A stretch of DNA of 64,000 nt from Pedobacter petrophilus. Lineage in GTDB: Bacteria; Bacteroidota; Bacteroidia; Sphingobacteriales; Sphingobacteriaceae. The notes under the pieces were generated by a model that saw only the letters and a list, made by a program, of their open reading frames with translations, did not search any database and was not told the origin of the DNA. Within the stretch, counting starts at the first letter, position 1. Every line of letters begins with the position of its first letter. The stretch lies in contig NZ_WKKH01000026.1 of the NCBI RefSeq assembly GCF_009674725.1, forward strand, positions 1 through 64,000, read 5' to 3'. Below are positions 17,977 through 26,659 of the stretch, piece after piece. A program made the translations under genes and the position numbers.

Positions 17977-17984
17977 CAAATATA
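17977..17984 (-). promoter_or_regulatory. -7 box of the hflX-rbfA operon
   Basis: TATATTTG on the minus strand, a perfect TAnnTTTG. No good TTTG was found at the -33 position. It ends 10 nt before the hflX ATG, so the message is nearly leaderless. Confidence 0.6.
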
Positions 17985-18229
17985 CGAATTTTGCAAACTT
18001 GTAATTTCATTTAAAAACCATCAGGCGGTAAGAAAGTTTCTTTTCTAAATGGAATGACCTCATTCGACCTAAAATACTATTAAAATGGCTTTAGGAAGAG
18101 ATGAGGAATTAAATAAGCTACTGAAGACTGATGTTTGAATTAAGGTTGATTAGCTTATTAAATTGTTAAAAAAAATAAATCCACATTCGCATCGTAAAGG
18201 GTAAATTCGTATTCTAAAATTGAAATCAA

Positions 18230-19606
18230 TTGGCAAAAACAAAAACGGCATATTTCTGTCAAAGCTGTGGTTATGAGTCTGCAAAATGGTTGGGAAAATG
18301 CCCGTCATGCGGACAATGGAATACCTTGGTTGAAGAGATAATTGAGAAAACTGCGGCATCAGTACCCACCTGGAAAACCGAAACAAGTTCCAGAAAATTA
18401 AGTAAACCCAGTAAGGTTGATGAAATCCAATCGTCTGCTGAACGAAGAATTTTAACTGGCGATAAAGAGCTGGATCGCGTTCTGGGCGGTGGCCTGGTAG
18501 AAGGCTCACTGGTATTAATTGGCGGTGAACCTGGTATTGGAAAATCTACCCTCATGCTACAACTGGCATTGAACATCAAAGGGAAAAAACTGCTCTACAT
18601 TTCTGGCGAAGAGAGCGAGCAGCAGATTAAAATGCGGGCCGAAAGGATTAAGGAAAGTCCATCCGCAGACTGCTACATCCTTACAGAAACATCGACACAA
18701 AATATTTTCAAGCAAATTGAAATCTTAGCACCGGAGATTTTAGTGGTTGATTCCATCCAAACCCTGCATTCTTCCCATATCGATTCTACCCCGGGAAGTG
18801 TTTCGCAAGTGCGCGAATGTACAGCAGAGCTGCTTCGTTTCGCGAAAGAAACAGGTGTGCCCGTTTTTTTAATTGGTCACATCACCAAAGATGGCGCCAT
18901 TGCTGGTCCGAAAATCCTCGAACACATGGTAGATACTGTTCTCCAGTTTGAAGGCGACAGGCATCACGTTTATCGAATCCTAAGGTCTATAAAAAACCGT
19001 TTTGGGGCGGCGGCTGAACTTGGAATCTATGAAATGCAGGGAAGTGGTTTGAGAGAAGTCTCCAATCCTTCTGAAATATTACTTTCACAACGCGACGAAG
19101 AACTAAGCGGCATTGCCATTTCTGCTATGCTTGAAGGCGCAAGGCCGATGTTGATTGAAACACAAGCCTTAGTGAGCGCTGCTGCCTATGGCACACCGCA
19201 ACGCTCGGCTACTGGTTTTGATACCAAGAGAATGAACATGCTTTTGGCGGTATTGGAAAAACGTTGTGGTTTTAGACTGAGCACGCAAGATGTTTTCTTA
19301 AATATTGCAGGTGGAATCCGGGTGGAAGATCCCGCTATTGATTTGGCTGTTTTAATCGCGATTATCTCTTCTCACCAGGATATTTCCATTTCATCTAAAA
19401 ACTGTTTTGCAGCAGAAGTCGGCCTTTCTGGAGAAATCAGGGCTGTAAACCGGATTGAGCAGCGCATTGCCGAGGCAGATAAGTTGGGTTTTGAAACCAT
19501 TTATATTTCAAAATATAACCTTAAAGGAATTGATATTGCTAAATATAATCTGGAAATTAAAGCAGTAAGCAAAATTGAAGAAGTATTTGAAATGATTTTT
19601 GGTTAG
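18230..19606 (+). CDS. radA: DNA repair protein RadA
   Basis: RadA/Sms (458 aa, normal), a RecA-like ATPase that promotes branch migration in recombination. It has the N-terminal four-cysteine zinc finger (C10, C13, C24, C27), Walker A GGEPGIGKST at 98-107, the RadA-specific KNRFG at 255-259, and a C-terminal Lon-protease-like domain. The start is TTG at 18230, giving the family-typical MAKTKTAYFCQSCG; no ATG fits. The 263 bp upstream contain no gene beyond a 17-codon frame that I rejected. Confidence 0.96.
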   Translation: MAKTKTAYFCQSCGYESAKWLGKCPSCGQWNTLVEEIIEKTAASVPTWKTETSSRKLSKPSKVDEIQSSAERRILTGDKELDRVLGGGLVEGSLVLIGGEPGIGKSTLMLQLALNIKGKKLLYISGEESEQQIKMRAERIKESPSADCYILTETSTQNIFKQIEILAPEILVVDSIQTLHSSHIDSTPGSVSQVRECTAELLRFAKETGVPVFLIGHITKDGAIAGPKILEHMVDTVLQFEGDRHHVYRILRSIKNRFGAAAELGIYEMQGSGLREVSNPSEILLSQRDEELSGIAISAMLEGARPMLIETQALVSAAAYGTPQRSATGFDTKRMNMLLAVLEKRCGFRLSTQDVFLNIAGGIRVEDPAIDLAVLIAIISSHQDISISSKNCFAAEVGLSGEIRAVNRIEQRIAEADKLGFETIYISKYNLKGIDIAKYNLEIKAVSKIEEVFEMIFG

Positions 19607-19838
19607 CAGGCTCGGTAAAATAGGGGAAATTATTCAACAGATTTTCCCAGTTTGATATCTAAATTCCCCATTCTTTAAAGGATAAATTTATTCGACACCG
19701 CCTGTAAAAACACATAAAATACTTAATATCAGATGATTGTACCGTAACGTTAGTGCTTTGTGGTTTTTTGGATTCACGTTTGCCTTAGATATTGTGTCTT
19801 AGATCATGGGATGTGATCTAAACAATAGGGATGATTTT
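19607..19838. other. Intergenic stretch, no gene seen
   Basis: Neither strand carries a convincing reading frame. An 8-bp inverted repeat (TTAGATCA/TGATCTAA, 19799-19821, 7-nt loop) is the only structure next to the terminator that follows. The text around 19750-19800 (CTTTGTGG, GCCTTAGAT, GTGTCTTAG) looks like a degenerate intergenic repeat, but no second copy was found in this window. Confidence 0.4.
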
Positions 19839-19872
19839 CCTCGTTAGTGAGAGCTAACGAGGACTTTTTTTT
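19839..19872 (+). terminator. Hairpin terminator between radA and the DUF4920 gene
   Basis: A 9-bp perfect stem (CCTCGTTAG with CTAACGAGG), loop TGAGAG, then AC and eight or more T. Its distance from radA (230 bp) is unusual, so it may end a longer untranslated transcript. Confidence 0.75.
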
Positions 19873-19950
19873 GTTATGCGCTATTTATTAAAATTTAAAT
19901 AACTTTAGATCAGATTAATAACTAAATCAAATCATCCTAAATCCTAGCTA

Positions 19951-20412
19951 ATGAAAAAAATCATTATAAGTCTGAGCTTTTGCCTATTTGCTATCGCCGG
20001 ATATGCTCAAACCGCATATACAGGTCGAAAATTTGGAGAAGAAGTTAAACCCGGAGAGGTTAAACCTGCAGCTAAAATGGAAGCTGCAATGGGCAATAAA
20101 ACAACAGCCGACATGAAAATTCAAGGAAAAGTTGTTGATGTTTGCAAGAAAAAGGGTTGCTGGATGACGTTAGAGATGCCAAACGGCGATCCGATGAGGG
20201 TAACTTTTAAAGATTATGCTTTTTTTATGCCGATGGATATTGTCGGCAAAAACGTTGTATTAGATGGTCTAGCAAAAAAACAGACGATCTCAGTAGAAAC
20301 TTTACGTCATTATGCGGAAGATGCGAAAAAAACACCAGAGGAAGTAGCGAAAATAACCGACCCTAAAAAGGAAGTAGCCTTTGAAGCTAAAGGCGTAGTA
20401 ATTCTGGATTAG
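19951..20412 (+). CDS. DUF4920 domain-containing secreted protein
   Basis: A 153-aa exported protein: signal peptide to about residue 19 (AIAGYAQ), then a DUF4920 domain with KIQGKVVDVCKKKGCWM. C65, C70, W71 and M72 form a conserved CxxxxCWM motif that looks suited to metal or redox chemistry. The C-terminal part has a KEVAFEAKGVVI strand. Function is unproven; the domain is restricted mainly to Bacteroidota. It is a single gene with its own terminator, shared with convergent ilvE. Confidence 0.85.
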   Translation: MKKIIISLSFCLFAIAGYAQTAYTGRKFGEEVKPGEVKPAAKMEAAMGNKTTADMKIQGKVVDVCKKKGCWMTLEMPNGDPMRVTFKDYAFFMPMDIVGKNVVLDGLAKKQTISVETLRHYAEDAKKTPEEVAKITDPKKEVAFEAKGVVILD

Positions 20413-20433
20413 TTAAAAGCTAAAACTAAAGAA

Positions 20434-20463
20434 AAGGCGCAATACGTTTCCATATTGCGCCTT
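20434..20463. terminator. Bidirectional terminator between DUF4920 and ilvE
   Basis: An 11-bp perfect stem (AAGGCGCAATA with TATTGCGCCTT), 8-nt loop. It sits in the 69-bp gap of a convergent pair. T-richness follows on neither side for long. Confidence 0.7.
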
Positions 20464-20481
20464 GTATATTATAACGTGTTG

Positions 20482-21546
20482 TTACAAAATCCAGTTCCAA
20501 CCAAATTCATCCGGAGCTAAACCGTAACGGATATCATTCAATTTTTTAGCAATACCGTTAGAAATATTTCTGATTGAGGGGTCTGTTAACTGATAAATTT
20601 CACCTTTATAACCAATTTGGCCAACATGAGTTACCGTTGCAGCTGTACCAGCAGCAAAAGCTTCAGTTAAACTTCCATTTTGAATCCCTTCAATAACCTC
20701 TTTAACAGAAACTCTGCGTTCTTCCACTTCGATTCCCGATTCTTTAGCCAGTTTGATAATTGTATCTCTGGTAACACCGTCTAATACTGTACTTCTTACC
20801 GATGGAGTAACCAATTTACCATCAATTACGAAGATTAAGTTCGCTGTTCCTGCTTCCTCGATATATTCGTGGGCAATAGAATCGGTCCAGATTAATTGAT
20901 CAAAACCCTCTTTTCTTGCTTGTTCAAAAGGATACAATGAACGGGCATAGTTCCCGGCAGTTTTTGCAAAACCAACACCGCCTTCATCAGCCCGGGTATA
21001 TTCAGTTTCGATCTTAACTTTCAAAGCAGAACTGTAATATGGTCCTGTAGGCGTAGTGAGAAGCGCAAATTTATACGAATCTGAGGCACGAACACCCAGG
21101 TAAGGATCTGTAGCAAACATTACCGGACGAATATAAAGCGCATAATCTGGCTGATTTGGCACCCATTTTTCATCAACAGCAATTAACGCAGCCAAGCCTT
21201 GCATAAAAATCTCTTCAGGAATGGTTGCCATAGACATCCTGGCGGCAGACTTATTAAAACGGTCGAAGTTTTTATCTGCACGGAAGACACTAATTTTTCC
21301 ATCAGGTAAGCGGTAAGCTTTTAAACCTTCAAAAATTGCCTGCCCATAATGAAGCGCAGAAATTGCCGGGCTCATTGGAATCGGTCCATATGGAAGAATC
21401 TGCAAATTTTTCCATTCGCCGTCTTCATAGTCGGCTGTAAACATGTGATCGGTAAAAACTTTACCGAACGGTAATTCAGAAAAATCAGTAACTGTTAAAC
21501 GAGTTTCGTCAGCTTTAGTGATTTTTATCTCTAATGTCTCGGTCAT
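20482..21546 (-). CDS. ilvE: Branched-chain-amino-acid aminotransferase
   Basis: A class IV PLP aminotransferase (354 aa) of the larger, eukaryote-like BCAT type. It interconverts Leu, Ile and Val with their 2-oxo acids. Diagnostic blocks are ALHYGQAIFEGLKAYR, RPVMFATDPYLGV, GVGFAKTAGNYARSL (K is the PLP lysine), EEAGTANLIFVI and SLTEAFAAGTAATVTHVG. I chose the ATG at 21546 because the family starts near TETLEIKIT; the 25-residue extension reads through the leader. No other ilv genes are adjacent. Confidence 0.93.
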   Translation of the reverse strand: MTETLEIKITKADETRLTVTDFSELPFGKVFTDHMFTADYEDGEWKNLQILPYGPIPMSPAISALHYGQAIFEGLKAYRLPDGKISVFRADKNFDRFNKSAARMSMATIPEEIFMQGLAALIAVDEKWVPNQPDYALYIRPVMFATDPYLGVRASDSYKFALLTTPTGPYYSSALKVKIETEYTRADEGGVGFAKTAGNYARSLYPFEQARKEGFDQLIWTDSIAHEYIEEAGTANLIFVIDGKLVTPSVRSTVLDGVTRDTIIKLAKESGIEVEERRVSVKEVIEGIQNGSLTEAFAAGTAATVTHVGQIGYKGEIYQLTDPSIRNISNGIAKKLNDIRYGLAPDEFGWNWIL

Positions 21547-21693
21547 TGTATTTGAATTTTTTATGAATAATTTTTGAATGAGTGAATGATTTGCATCCAG
21601 CAAATTAAGTTGTTCTCTCATCCAATAATTTAATCATTGTTGTATTTGCGCAAATTAGCAAAAAAGCCGCTTTTATAATAGATTTATTAGATA

Positions 21694-22659
21694 TTAATCT
21701 TTGTTTCTGAGTGTTTTGAGTACACTAAGCACCCAACCTTTTCCCCACTCTTCCATCTGCTCTTCTGTCCATAAGAAAGGATAAAAAATTCTTTTCTGAA
21801 AACGTGGCGGCAAATATTTTTGCCAGTTTGTTCCTCCAGTGGCGGCCACATCAACAGGATCTTTCTCCAGATAACGTACCGCAGATTTATAGTGGGATAG
21901 CGGCCACTCTACATTTACGTATAAATCCAGTTTACGCAACTCTTCTGCAAGCGCAGAAACATCATTTCCCTGAGCTTCTAACTGATGATATAACGCAGAA
22001 AAATTAGTGAACGTGCGATCTTTCGCCAACTGTAAAAACTGCGCAGCATACTTTTTAATAAATTGCTTTAAGGTCAACGTTTGTTTTCCCGAGGCAAGTT
22101 CTGTAGCACCGAATTTCCAATAAATGTATTCAAACTGTTCTTCAATCGTAGCTTTAGCCAATTCTTCACGTTTAGTTTTATCTACAAGACGAATAAAATC
22201 TGTGGCGCAAATCTCGATCATCCGATATTGACCAGACTGAAAACCGCTTGCAGGTAAAAGTGACATTCTAAATTTCAGGAATTGTTCCTTTTCCATACCA
22301 TCAACCATCACTTCAAAAGAGGTGGTTAGCGCATTAAAATAAGCGTTAATTCTTTTAACACGAGCGGTAAAAAATTCGACAGTTAAATTTTCATGTTCAG
22401 CAATTTGACGGCATTCATGTAAAGACAACTTGAAATATAACTCCGTAATCTGATGATACATGATAAAAATTTCCTCATCAGGAATTGGCGTTTTCGGGCT
22501 CTGGAGGCTTAGCAACGTGTCCAGATGAATATAATCCCAATAGGTTAGAAAATCAGCATAGAGCAATCCATCCAGGTAAGAGGCCATATCCTGCCCCATT
22601 GCAGTATATTTTTCCTGAAGTCGGTCAAGTTTGTCTTTTATCTCTGGTGTGAAGTCCAT
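21694..22659 (-). CDS. kynA: Tryptophan 2,3-dioxygenase family protein
   Basis: A haem-dependent tryptophan 2,3-dioxygenase family protein (321 aa). It would open the indole ring to give N-formylkynurenine, the first step of the kynurenine route. Family-typical segments are DTLLSLQSP, IMYHQITELYFKLSLHE, LLPASGFQSGQYRMIE and a C-terminal WPLSHYKSAVRYL. The motif order and helical content fit. No other kyn genes are nearby. Some Bacteroidota members are divergent from the classical enzyme, so the activity is likely but unproven. Confidence 0.85.
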   Translation of the reverse strand: MDFTPEIKDKLDRLQEKYTAMGQDMASYLDGLLYADFLTYWDYIHLDTLLSLQSPKTPIPDEEIFIMYHQITELYFKLSLHECRQIAEHENLTVEFFTARVKRINAYFNALTTSFEVMVDGMEKEQFLKFRMSLLPASGFQSGQYRMIEICATDFIRLVDKTKREELAKATIEEQFEYIYWKFGATELASGKQTLTLKQFIKKYAAQFLQLAKDRTFTNFSALYHQLEAQGNDVSALAEELRKLDLYVNVEWPLSHYKSAVRYLEKDPVDVAATGGTNWQKYLPPRFQKRIFYPFLWTEEQMEEWGKGWVLSVLKTLRNKD

Positions 22660-22694
22660 TTTTTTTATTTATTAATGCAAAGGTGATAAAGATT

Positions 22695-22725
22695 TTTGTA
22701 GAAATGGCTAAAATTTATACATTTG
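22695..22725 (+). promoter_or_regulatory. Promoter of the ClC channel gene
   Basis: TTTG at 22695-22698, a 19-nt spacer and TACATTTG at 22718-22725, a full match to the Bacteroidota consensus. The leader is about 70 nt and holds a short stem (TGGCG/CGCCA). Confidence 0.75.
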
Positions 22726-22804
22726 GCCTGATGGCGATGGGGTACCGCCAAAACCGCCCAGACAGGCTGATGACTCCTACGATTTTATTTAAAATTGAAT
22801 TCAA

Positions 22805-24094
22805 ATGCCTGTTAAAAATTTAACGGAAGGACCTCTTCTGTCTTTCAATCGCTTTAAAAAGCAAGATTTTATATCCATTTTAATGAATATCCCGAAGTGG
22901 GTATTTTTTTTCACACTTATTGGGGCCACGGTGGGATCAGCTTCTGCATTATTTTTAGCTACTTTAAACTGGGCGACTGATTTTAGGGAAAGTCATTTAT
23001 GGATGATTGCTTTTCTGCCCCTGGCAGGATTAGCTATAGGCTTTAGCTATCACTATTGGGGAAAAGACGTTGTTAAAGGGAATAACCTGTTAATTGAAGA
23101 ATTGCAAAGCCCAAAACAGGTTATTCCATTTGTGATGGCTCCACTAATTTTCGCCGGAACAATTATTACTCATTTATTTGGCGGTTCTGCAGGGCGCGAA
23201 GGCACGGCGGTACAAATTGGAGGTGCTTTTGCAGATCAGCTGACTAAAATATTTAAGCTGCAAGCTGCCGACCGAAAAATCATTTTGATCTGCGGCATTA
23301 GTGCAGGTTTTGCTTCCGTTTTTGGAACGCCGCTGGCTGGTGCAGTTTTCGGCCTCGAAGTGTTTGTATTGGGTAGCCTGCTGTATTCAGCTATTTTCCC
23401 TGCACTGATCACCGCAATAATTGCAGATTATGCCTGCAAAGCCTGGGGCGTTGGCCACACGCATTATTCAATTGCATTGGTGCCACAAATGAGTGTAATC
23501 AACCTAATATTATCGCTCGGTGCTGGAATAATTTTTGGTTTAGCTGCCAGAAGTTTTTCGGTTTTGAACCATACGATAGCAGGTTTATTTGGGAAAATAA
23601 AATATCCACCCATCCGGCCATTAATTGGTGGGATTTTATTGGTTATTATTATTTATGGATTGGGGAATTCCAGATTTATTGGACTGGGAATTCCGGTAAT
23701 CTTAGAGTCTTTTACTCAACAAGAGCCTTATGATGCCTTTGCTATTAAACTTTTTCTAACTGCGCTAACCTTGGGTTGTGGTTTTAAAGGTGGTGAGGTA
23801 ACGCCGCTATTCTTTATTGGCGCAACGCTTGGAAGTTTTCTAAGTTTCTACATCCCGCTTCCGGTTGGTTTATTGGCCGGAATGGGATTTGTGGCTGTTT
23901 TTTCTGGCGCAGCCAACACACCGCTTGCCTGCATATTAATGGGAATTGAATTATTTGGAATAGAATCTTCGGTTTACATTGCCCTGGTCTGCATTACCGC
24001 ATACCTGTTTTCTGGTGATGCCGGCATTTACAAATCACAAGCAATCGGTAGCTTTCGGAAATTTCGCATCAAAAAGCATCAGTTTTTAAGGTAG
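22805..24094 (+). CDS. ClC family chloride channel/transporter
   Basis: A 429-aa ClC protein without CBS domains. About ten hydrophobic helices are visible. The key selectivity segment is GGSAGREGTAVQIGG, with G130-R-E132-G-T, where E132 matches the gating glutamate (E148 of E. coli ClC); its presence favours proton-coupled exchange over a passive channel. FKGGEVTPLFFIGATLG and GAANTPLACILMGIELFG are the other typical blocks. It is a lone gene with its own promoter; fluoride-riboswitch-type sequences were not noticed upstream. Confidence 0.92.
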   Translation: MPVKNLTEGPLLSFNRFKKQDFISILMNIPKWVFFFTLIGATVGSASALFLATLNWATDFRESHLWMIAFLPLAGLAIGFSYHYWGKDVVKGNNLLIEELQSPKQVIPFVMAPLIFAGTIITHLFGGSAGREGTAVQIGGAFADQLTKIFKLQAADRKIILICGISAGFASVFGTPLAGAVFGLEVFVLGSLLYSAIFPALITAIIADYACKAWGVGHTHYSIALVPQMSVINLILSLGAGIIFGLAARSFSVLNHTIAGLFGKIKYPPIRPLIGGILLVIIIYGLGNSRFIGLGIPVILESFTQQEPYDAFAIKLFLTALTLGCGFKGGEVTPLFFIGATLGSFLSFYIPLPVGLLAGMGFVAVFSGAANTPLACILMGIELFGIESSVYIALVCITAYLFSGDAGIYKSQAIGSFRKFRIKKHQFLR

Positions 24095-24133
24095 GGAATT
24101 GCAGGTTCTTTGAATTTAGAAGCTTTATATGAT

Positions 24134-24233
24134 GCAGTCTGCTAAAGCAAACTGCGATGAATTGCAGGATGCTAATAGCGAGTGTTTTATAGCGATTGCT
24201 GGCATTCATCGCCATTGGTTTCAACCAATGGCG
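24134..24233 (-). repeat. Hairpin-ended REP-like repeat, copy B
   Basis: The minus-strand partner of the repeat at the left edge of the window. One end (24210-24233) is a perfect inverted repeat of 11-bp arms (CGCCATTGGTT with AACCAATGGCG) and a 2-nt centre. The other end (24134-24155) is a hairpin with GCAGT/ACTGC and TGCT/AGCA arms. An inner inverted pair CGATGAAT/ATTCATCG lies between them. There is no transposase here, so this looks like a non-autonomous copy. Confidence 0.72.
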
Positions 24234-24268
24234 GGCTATTAAATAGAGAATGTAATCTATTTTCAAAA

Positions 24269-24311
24269 AGAGATTGCTTCGGCAGCTGAAAAAGCTACCT
24301 CGCAAAGACGA
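24269..24311 (-). repeat. Short dispersed repeat with GAAGCAATCT end
   Basis: On the minus strand it reads CGTCTTTGCGAGG, a 7-bp hairpin (GGTAGCT/AGCTGCC with one wobble) and CCGAAGCAATCTC. This resembles the CGTCATTGCGAGG...GAAGCAATCT repeat I know from many bacterial genomes. It is separate from the adjacent REP-like element. Confidence 0.5.
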
Positions 24312-24324
24312 TTTCTAGGTTTAA

Positions 24325-25626
24325 TTAATACAACACCCTAAACTTAATGGTATGCTCAATTTTCTTCAGTGATTTAAACAATTGTTTGTCGTATTGGGCA
24401 TTGATATCGGTGATGGCATAGCCGATCTCAGCATTGGTCATTAAAAACTGCCCGACAATATTGATATCATGTTTTGCAAATACGGTATTAATTTTCGCCA
24501 TAATCCCTGGAACATTCTTGTGAATGTGAATTAAACGGTGTGATTTATCGATTTTTGGCAATTGTAAATTAGGGAAGTTGCTGCTTAAGTAAGTAGCCCC
24601 GGTATTCATAAAATCGGCTACACGTTTGGGAATGAAATCAATGTTGCGTGGGTTATTTTTCGGATCATCAAAAACAACTATTCCTTGTCTGGTGCATAAA
24701 TCGAAGTCAAATTTGTTTTTCGCGCTGCCCAAGTAACCAATGGTTTTTAATTTAACTGCGTTTTTCAATTGCTCGTTATCCAATTTTTCTCCATTTGCTA
24801 AAATAATGATTCCGACATCCTGAACATACTTTTCTTCAAAGGATGTTTTCTGTCTTATAGAAAGGCCATCATTTTTTAAAATCGCAATGGTTGCCGGATC
24901 TACCTCACCAATTACCAGACATAGAATTCTGTTCTTTGGATAAGAAATGGCCCGGGGCAAATCGTTTACATATAAAAACTCGTCGAAGCTCGGCGTAACG
25001 TGGTCAGCTTTTGCCACAATACTTTCCCGGGCAATATTCTCGGTGAAGGCGAAAAACTTATTAATTAACCCGCTTTCACGCAATTGGAAATCAGAATAAC
25101 CATCTCCAATTCCGAAAAGCATTCCTTCTAACTTTAAATGCTGCAAGAGCTTTACTTTTCCTCCCTCTTCGCTTAGCGGATTAGCATGATCGTAATCAAT
25201 AATCTTTCCATCACCCGTAGTCACGAAAGTATTGGCATAAATATTTTCTTTTTTAATGTAGTACTGACTCACAACCGGCGTGATAAATTCTTTGAAACCG
25301 CCAGACACAATGAGTACATCATCTGCATGTTTTTTAAAGAATTCTGCATTGCGGGAAAATGAAGTAGAAACCTTTTTCTTCAGGTGCTTGATCAGCAATT
25401 TGAGGTGATCTTCATTCGCTTCAAGCAGTTTCACCCTTTGAGCTAAACTTTCTGAAAAGGAAAGTTTCCCTTCCATCGCAAAATTGGTGTAATCTTCTAT
25501 TTTTTGGAAAATAGCCTCTTTATCCGGATGGTTCTTTAAAGAGATTCTGGCGAGTTCATCAAGCGCTTCTACCTGGGTAAAAGTGCTATCGAAATCGATA
25601 ATGTAATACGCTTTTTGTTTGGGCAT
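24325..25626 (-). CDS. serB: Phosphoserine phosphatase fused to a SerA-like ACT tail
   Basis: A 433-aa protein. Residues 1-215 are a SerB-type HAD phosphatase: nucleophile motif DFDST (D11, D13), S108-G-G and GDGYSD at 174-179. It would release serine from phosphoserine. The rest is not SerB: residues ~231-330 resemble the substrate-binding part of phosphoglycerate dehydrogenase (LKTIGYLGSAKNKFDFDL, then FDDPKNNPRNI), and 364-433 match the SerA ACT domain, ending KFRVLY. The NAD-binding Rossmann domain of SerA is absent, so this part can only be regulatory, perhaps binding serine. The start overlaps the epimerase stop (TAATG), so translation is coupled. Confidence 0.88.
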   Translation of the reverse strand: MPKQKAYYIIDFDSTFTQVEALDELARISLKNHPDKEAIFQKIEDYTNFAMEGKLSFSESLAQRVKLLEANEDHLKLLIKHLKKKVSTSFSRNAEFFKKHADDVLIVSGGFKEFITPVVSQYYIKKENIYANTFVTTGDGKIIDYDHANPLSEEGGKVKLLQHLKLEGMLFGIGDGYSDFQLRESGLINKFFAFTENIARESIVAKADHVTPSFDEFLYVNDLPRAISYPKNRILCLVIGEVDPATIAILKNDGLSIRQKTSFEEKYVQDVGIIILANGEKLDNEQLKNAVKLKTIGYLGSAKNKFDFDLCTRQGIVVFDDPKNNPRNIDFIPKRVADFMNTGATYLSSNFPNLQLPKIDKSHRLIHIHKNVPGIMAKINTVFAKHDINIVGQFLMTNAEIGYAITDINAQYDKQLFKSLKKIEHTIKFRVLY

Positions 25627-26588
25627 TATTTCAAATATTGGGTAATTTCAGTTATGCATTCACGCACTGGCTTGAAAGTTATTCCAGTTTGTTCAATTAC
25701 TTTATTGTTCTTATAGTAGCTCAAAGTGATACTACTTGTGGCCGTATCTTTGGTTATAGAGGGCTCCTGCCTGGAAAATAATGCGGCAAATCTGAGCGCC
25801 CGCCAGGCGATGCCGAGCATCCAGGGTTTGGCTTCTTTAGCTGGTGCTTTTACGCCGAAACCATTTGCAATCGCTGTAAACAAGTCTTTGTAATGGATGT
25901 TCCCTGCCGAGATGATATAGCGCTCGCCAGAAACTTCAGCATCCATTAACAGGATCATTGATTTCGCCACATCTTCAACAGCTACAAAACCAGATGCACC
26001 ATTGGTGTAAAAAGGAAAACCATTTTTCACGAGTTTGAAAATAGCACCACTACCTTCGAAACCGGCGTTTTTACCAATAATTACCGAGGGATTGACAATC
26101 ACTGCATTAAGCCCTTCATTTATGCCTCGCCAAACTTCCATTTCGCCTTCATATTTCGAAAGTCCGTAGGCATGGGCTTTAGCATCATATTCCCAAAAGT
26201 CTTTTTCTGCAATCTGTTTCCCTTTTTTAGCAAGGCCTAAAGCCGCAACGGAGCTGACGTGTAACAGGCGGCAATTGTTTTCGATACAGAGATTTACCAG
26301 ATTTGAGGTACCATCTATATTAACATGAAATAATTGCTTTTTATGCTTCGAACTGAGGGATACAAAAGCTGCACAATGATAAACCTGTGCAATGCCTTCG
26401 AATGCTTCTTCGAGCGTGGCTGGCTCATTGATATCAGCATCGAACCATTCAATCAATGTATTATCCTGAACTAACGGGGGGATATTCGATTTTTCCCGCT
26501 TCAAAGCACGGACAGCTAAACCTTTATCAGTGAGCTGTTTTAGCAATTCAGCGCCTAAAAACCCTGTTCCTCCGGTTACCAGTATCAT
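25626..26588 (-). CDS. NAD-dependent epimerase/dehydratase (extended SDR)
   Basis: A 320-aa extended short-chain dehydrogenase. It has the N-terminal GGTGFLG at 6-12, the DINEP acidic region, a YHCAAFVS segment, HVSSVAALG and the catalytic Y-x-x-x-K in AYGLSKYEGE. Its closest general style is dihydroflavonol-4-reductase-like or 3-beta-HSD-like epimerases; the substrate is unknown. Its stop overlaps the serB start by one base. A possible -7 box TATTTTTG lies at 26625-26632, between it and the divergent arginase-fold gene. Confidence 0.85.
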   Translation of the reverse strand: MILVTGGTGFLGAELLKQLTDKGLAVRALKREKSNIPPLVQDNTLIEWFDADINEPATLEEAFEGIAQVYHCAAFVSLSSKHKKQLFHVNIDGTSNLVNLCIENNCRLLHVSSVAALGLAKKGKQIAEKDFWEYDAKAHAYGLSKYEGEMEVWRGINEGLNAVIVNPSVIIGKNAGFEGSGAIFKLVKNGFPFYTNGASGFVAVEDVAKSMILLMDAEVSGERYIISAGNIHYKDLFTAIANGFGVKAPAKEAKPWMLGIAWRALRFAALFSRQEPSITKDTATSSITLSYYKNNKVIEQTGITFKPVRECITEITQYLK

Positions 26589-26659
26589 TTTATTTTTTTC
26601 GAGCTATATGTGGAAATACGCATTCAAAAATAGATATTTGAGGCGAGAGTTTTAAATAT

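Noticed and set aside
18085..18138. A 17-codon frame, MALGRDEELNKLLKTDV, with the string DEELNKLL also found in histone H2A
   Set aside because: Far too short, no further similarity in any frame, and a match of eight common residues can be chance. It probably does not encode a histone remnant.
18112..18159. 9-bp inverted repeat AATAAGCTA/TAGCTTATT before radA
   Set aside because: The loop is 30 nt and the arms are AT-rich; no T tract or promoter element is tied to it, so I do not call a terminator or operator.
19623..19669. Inverted GGGGAA/TTCCCC after radA
   Set aside because: Only 6 bp with a 35-nt loop; likely chance.
22805..24094. Fluoride-specific ClC with an upstream riboswitch
   Set aside because: The gating-glutamate motif GREG is of the chloride type, and the leader shows no fluoride-riboswitch-like structure.
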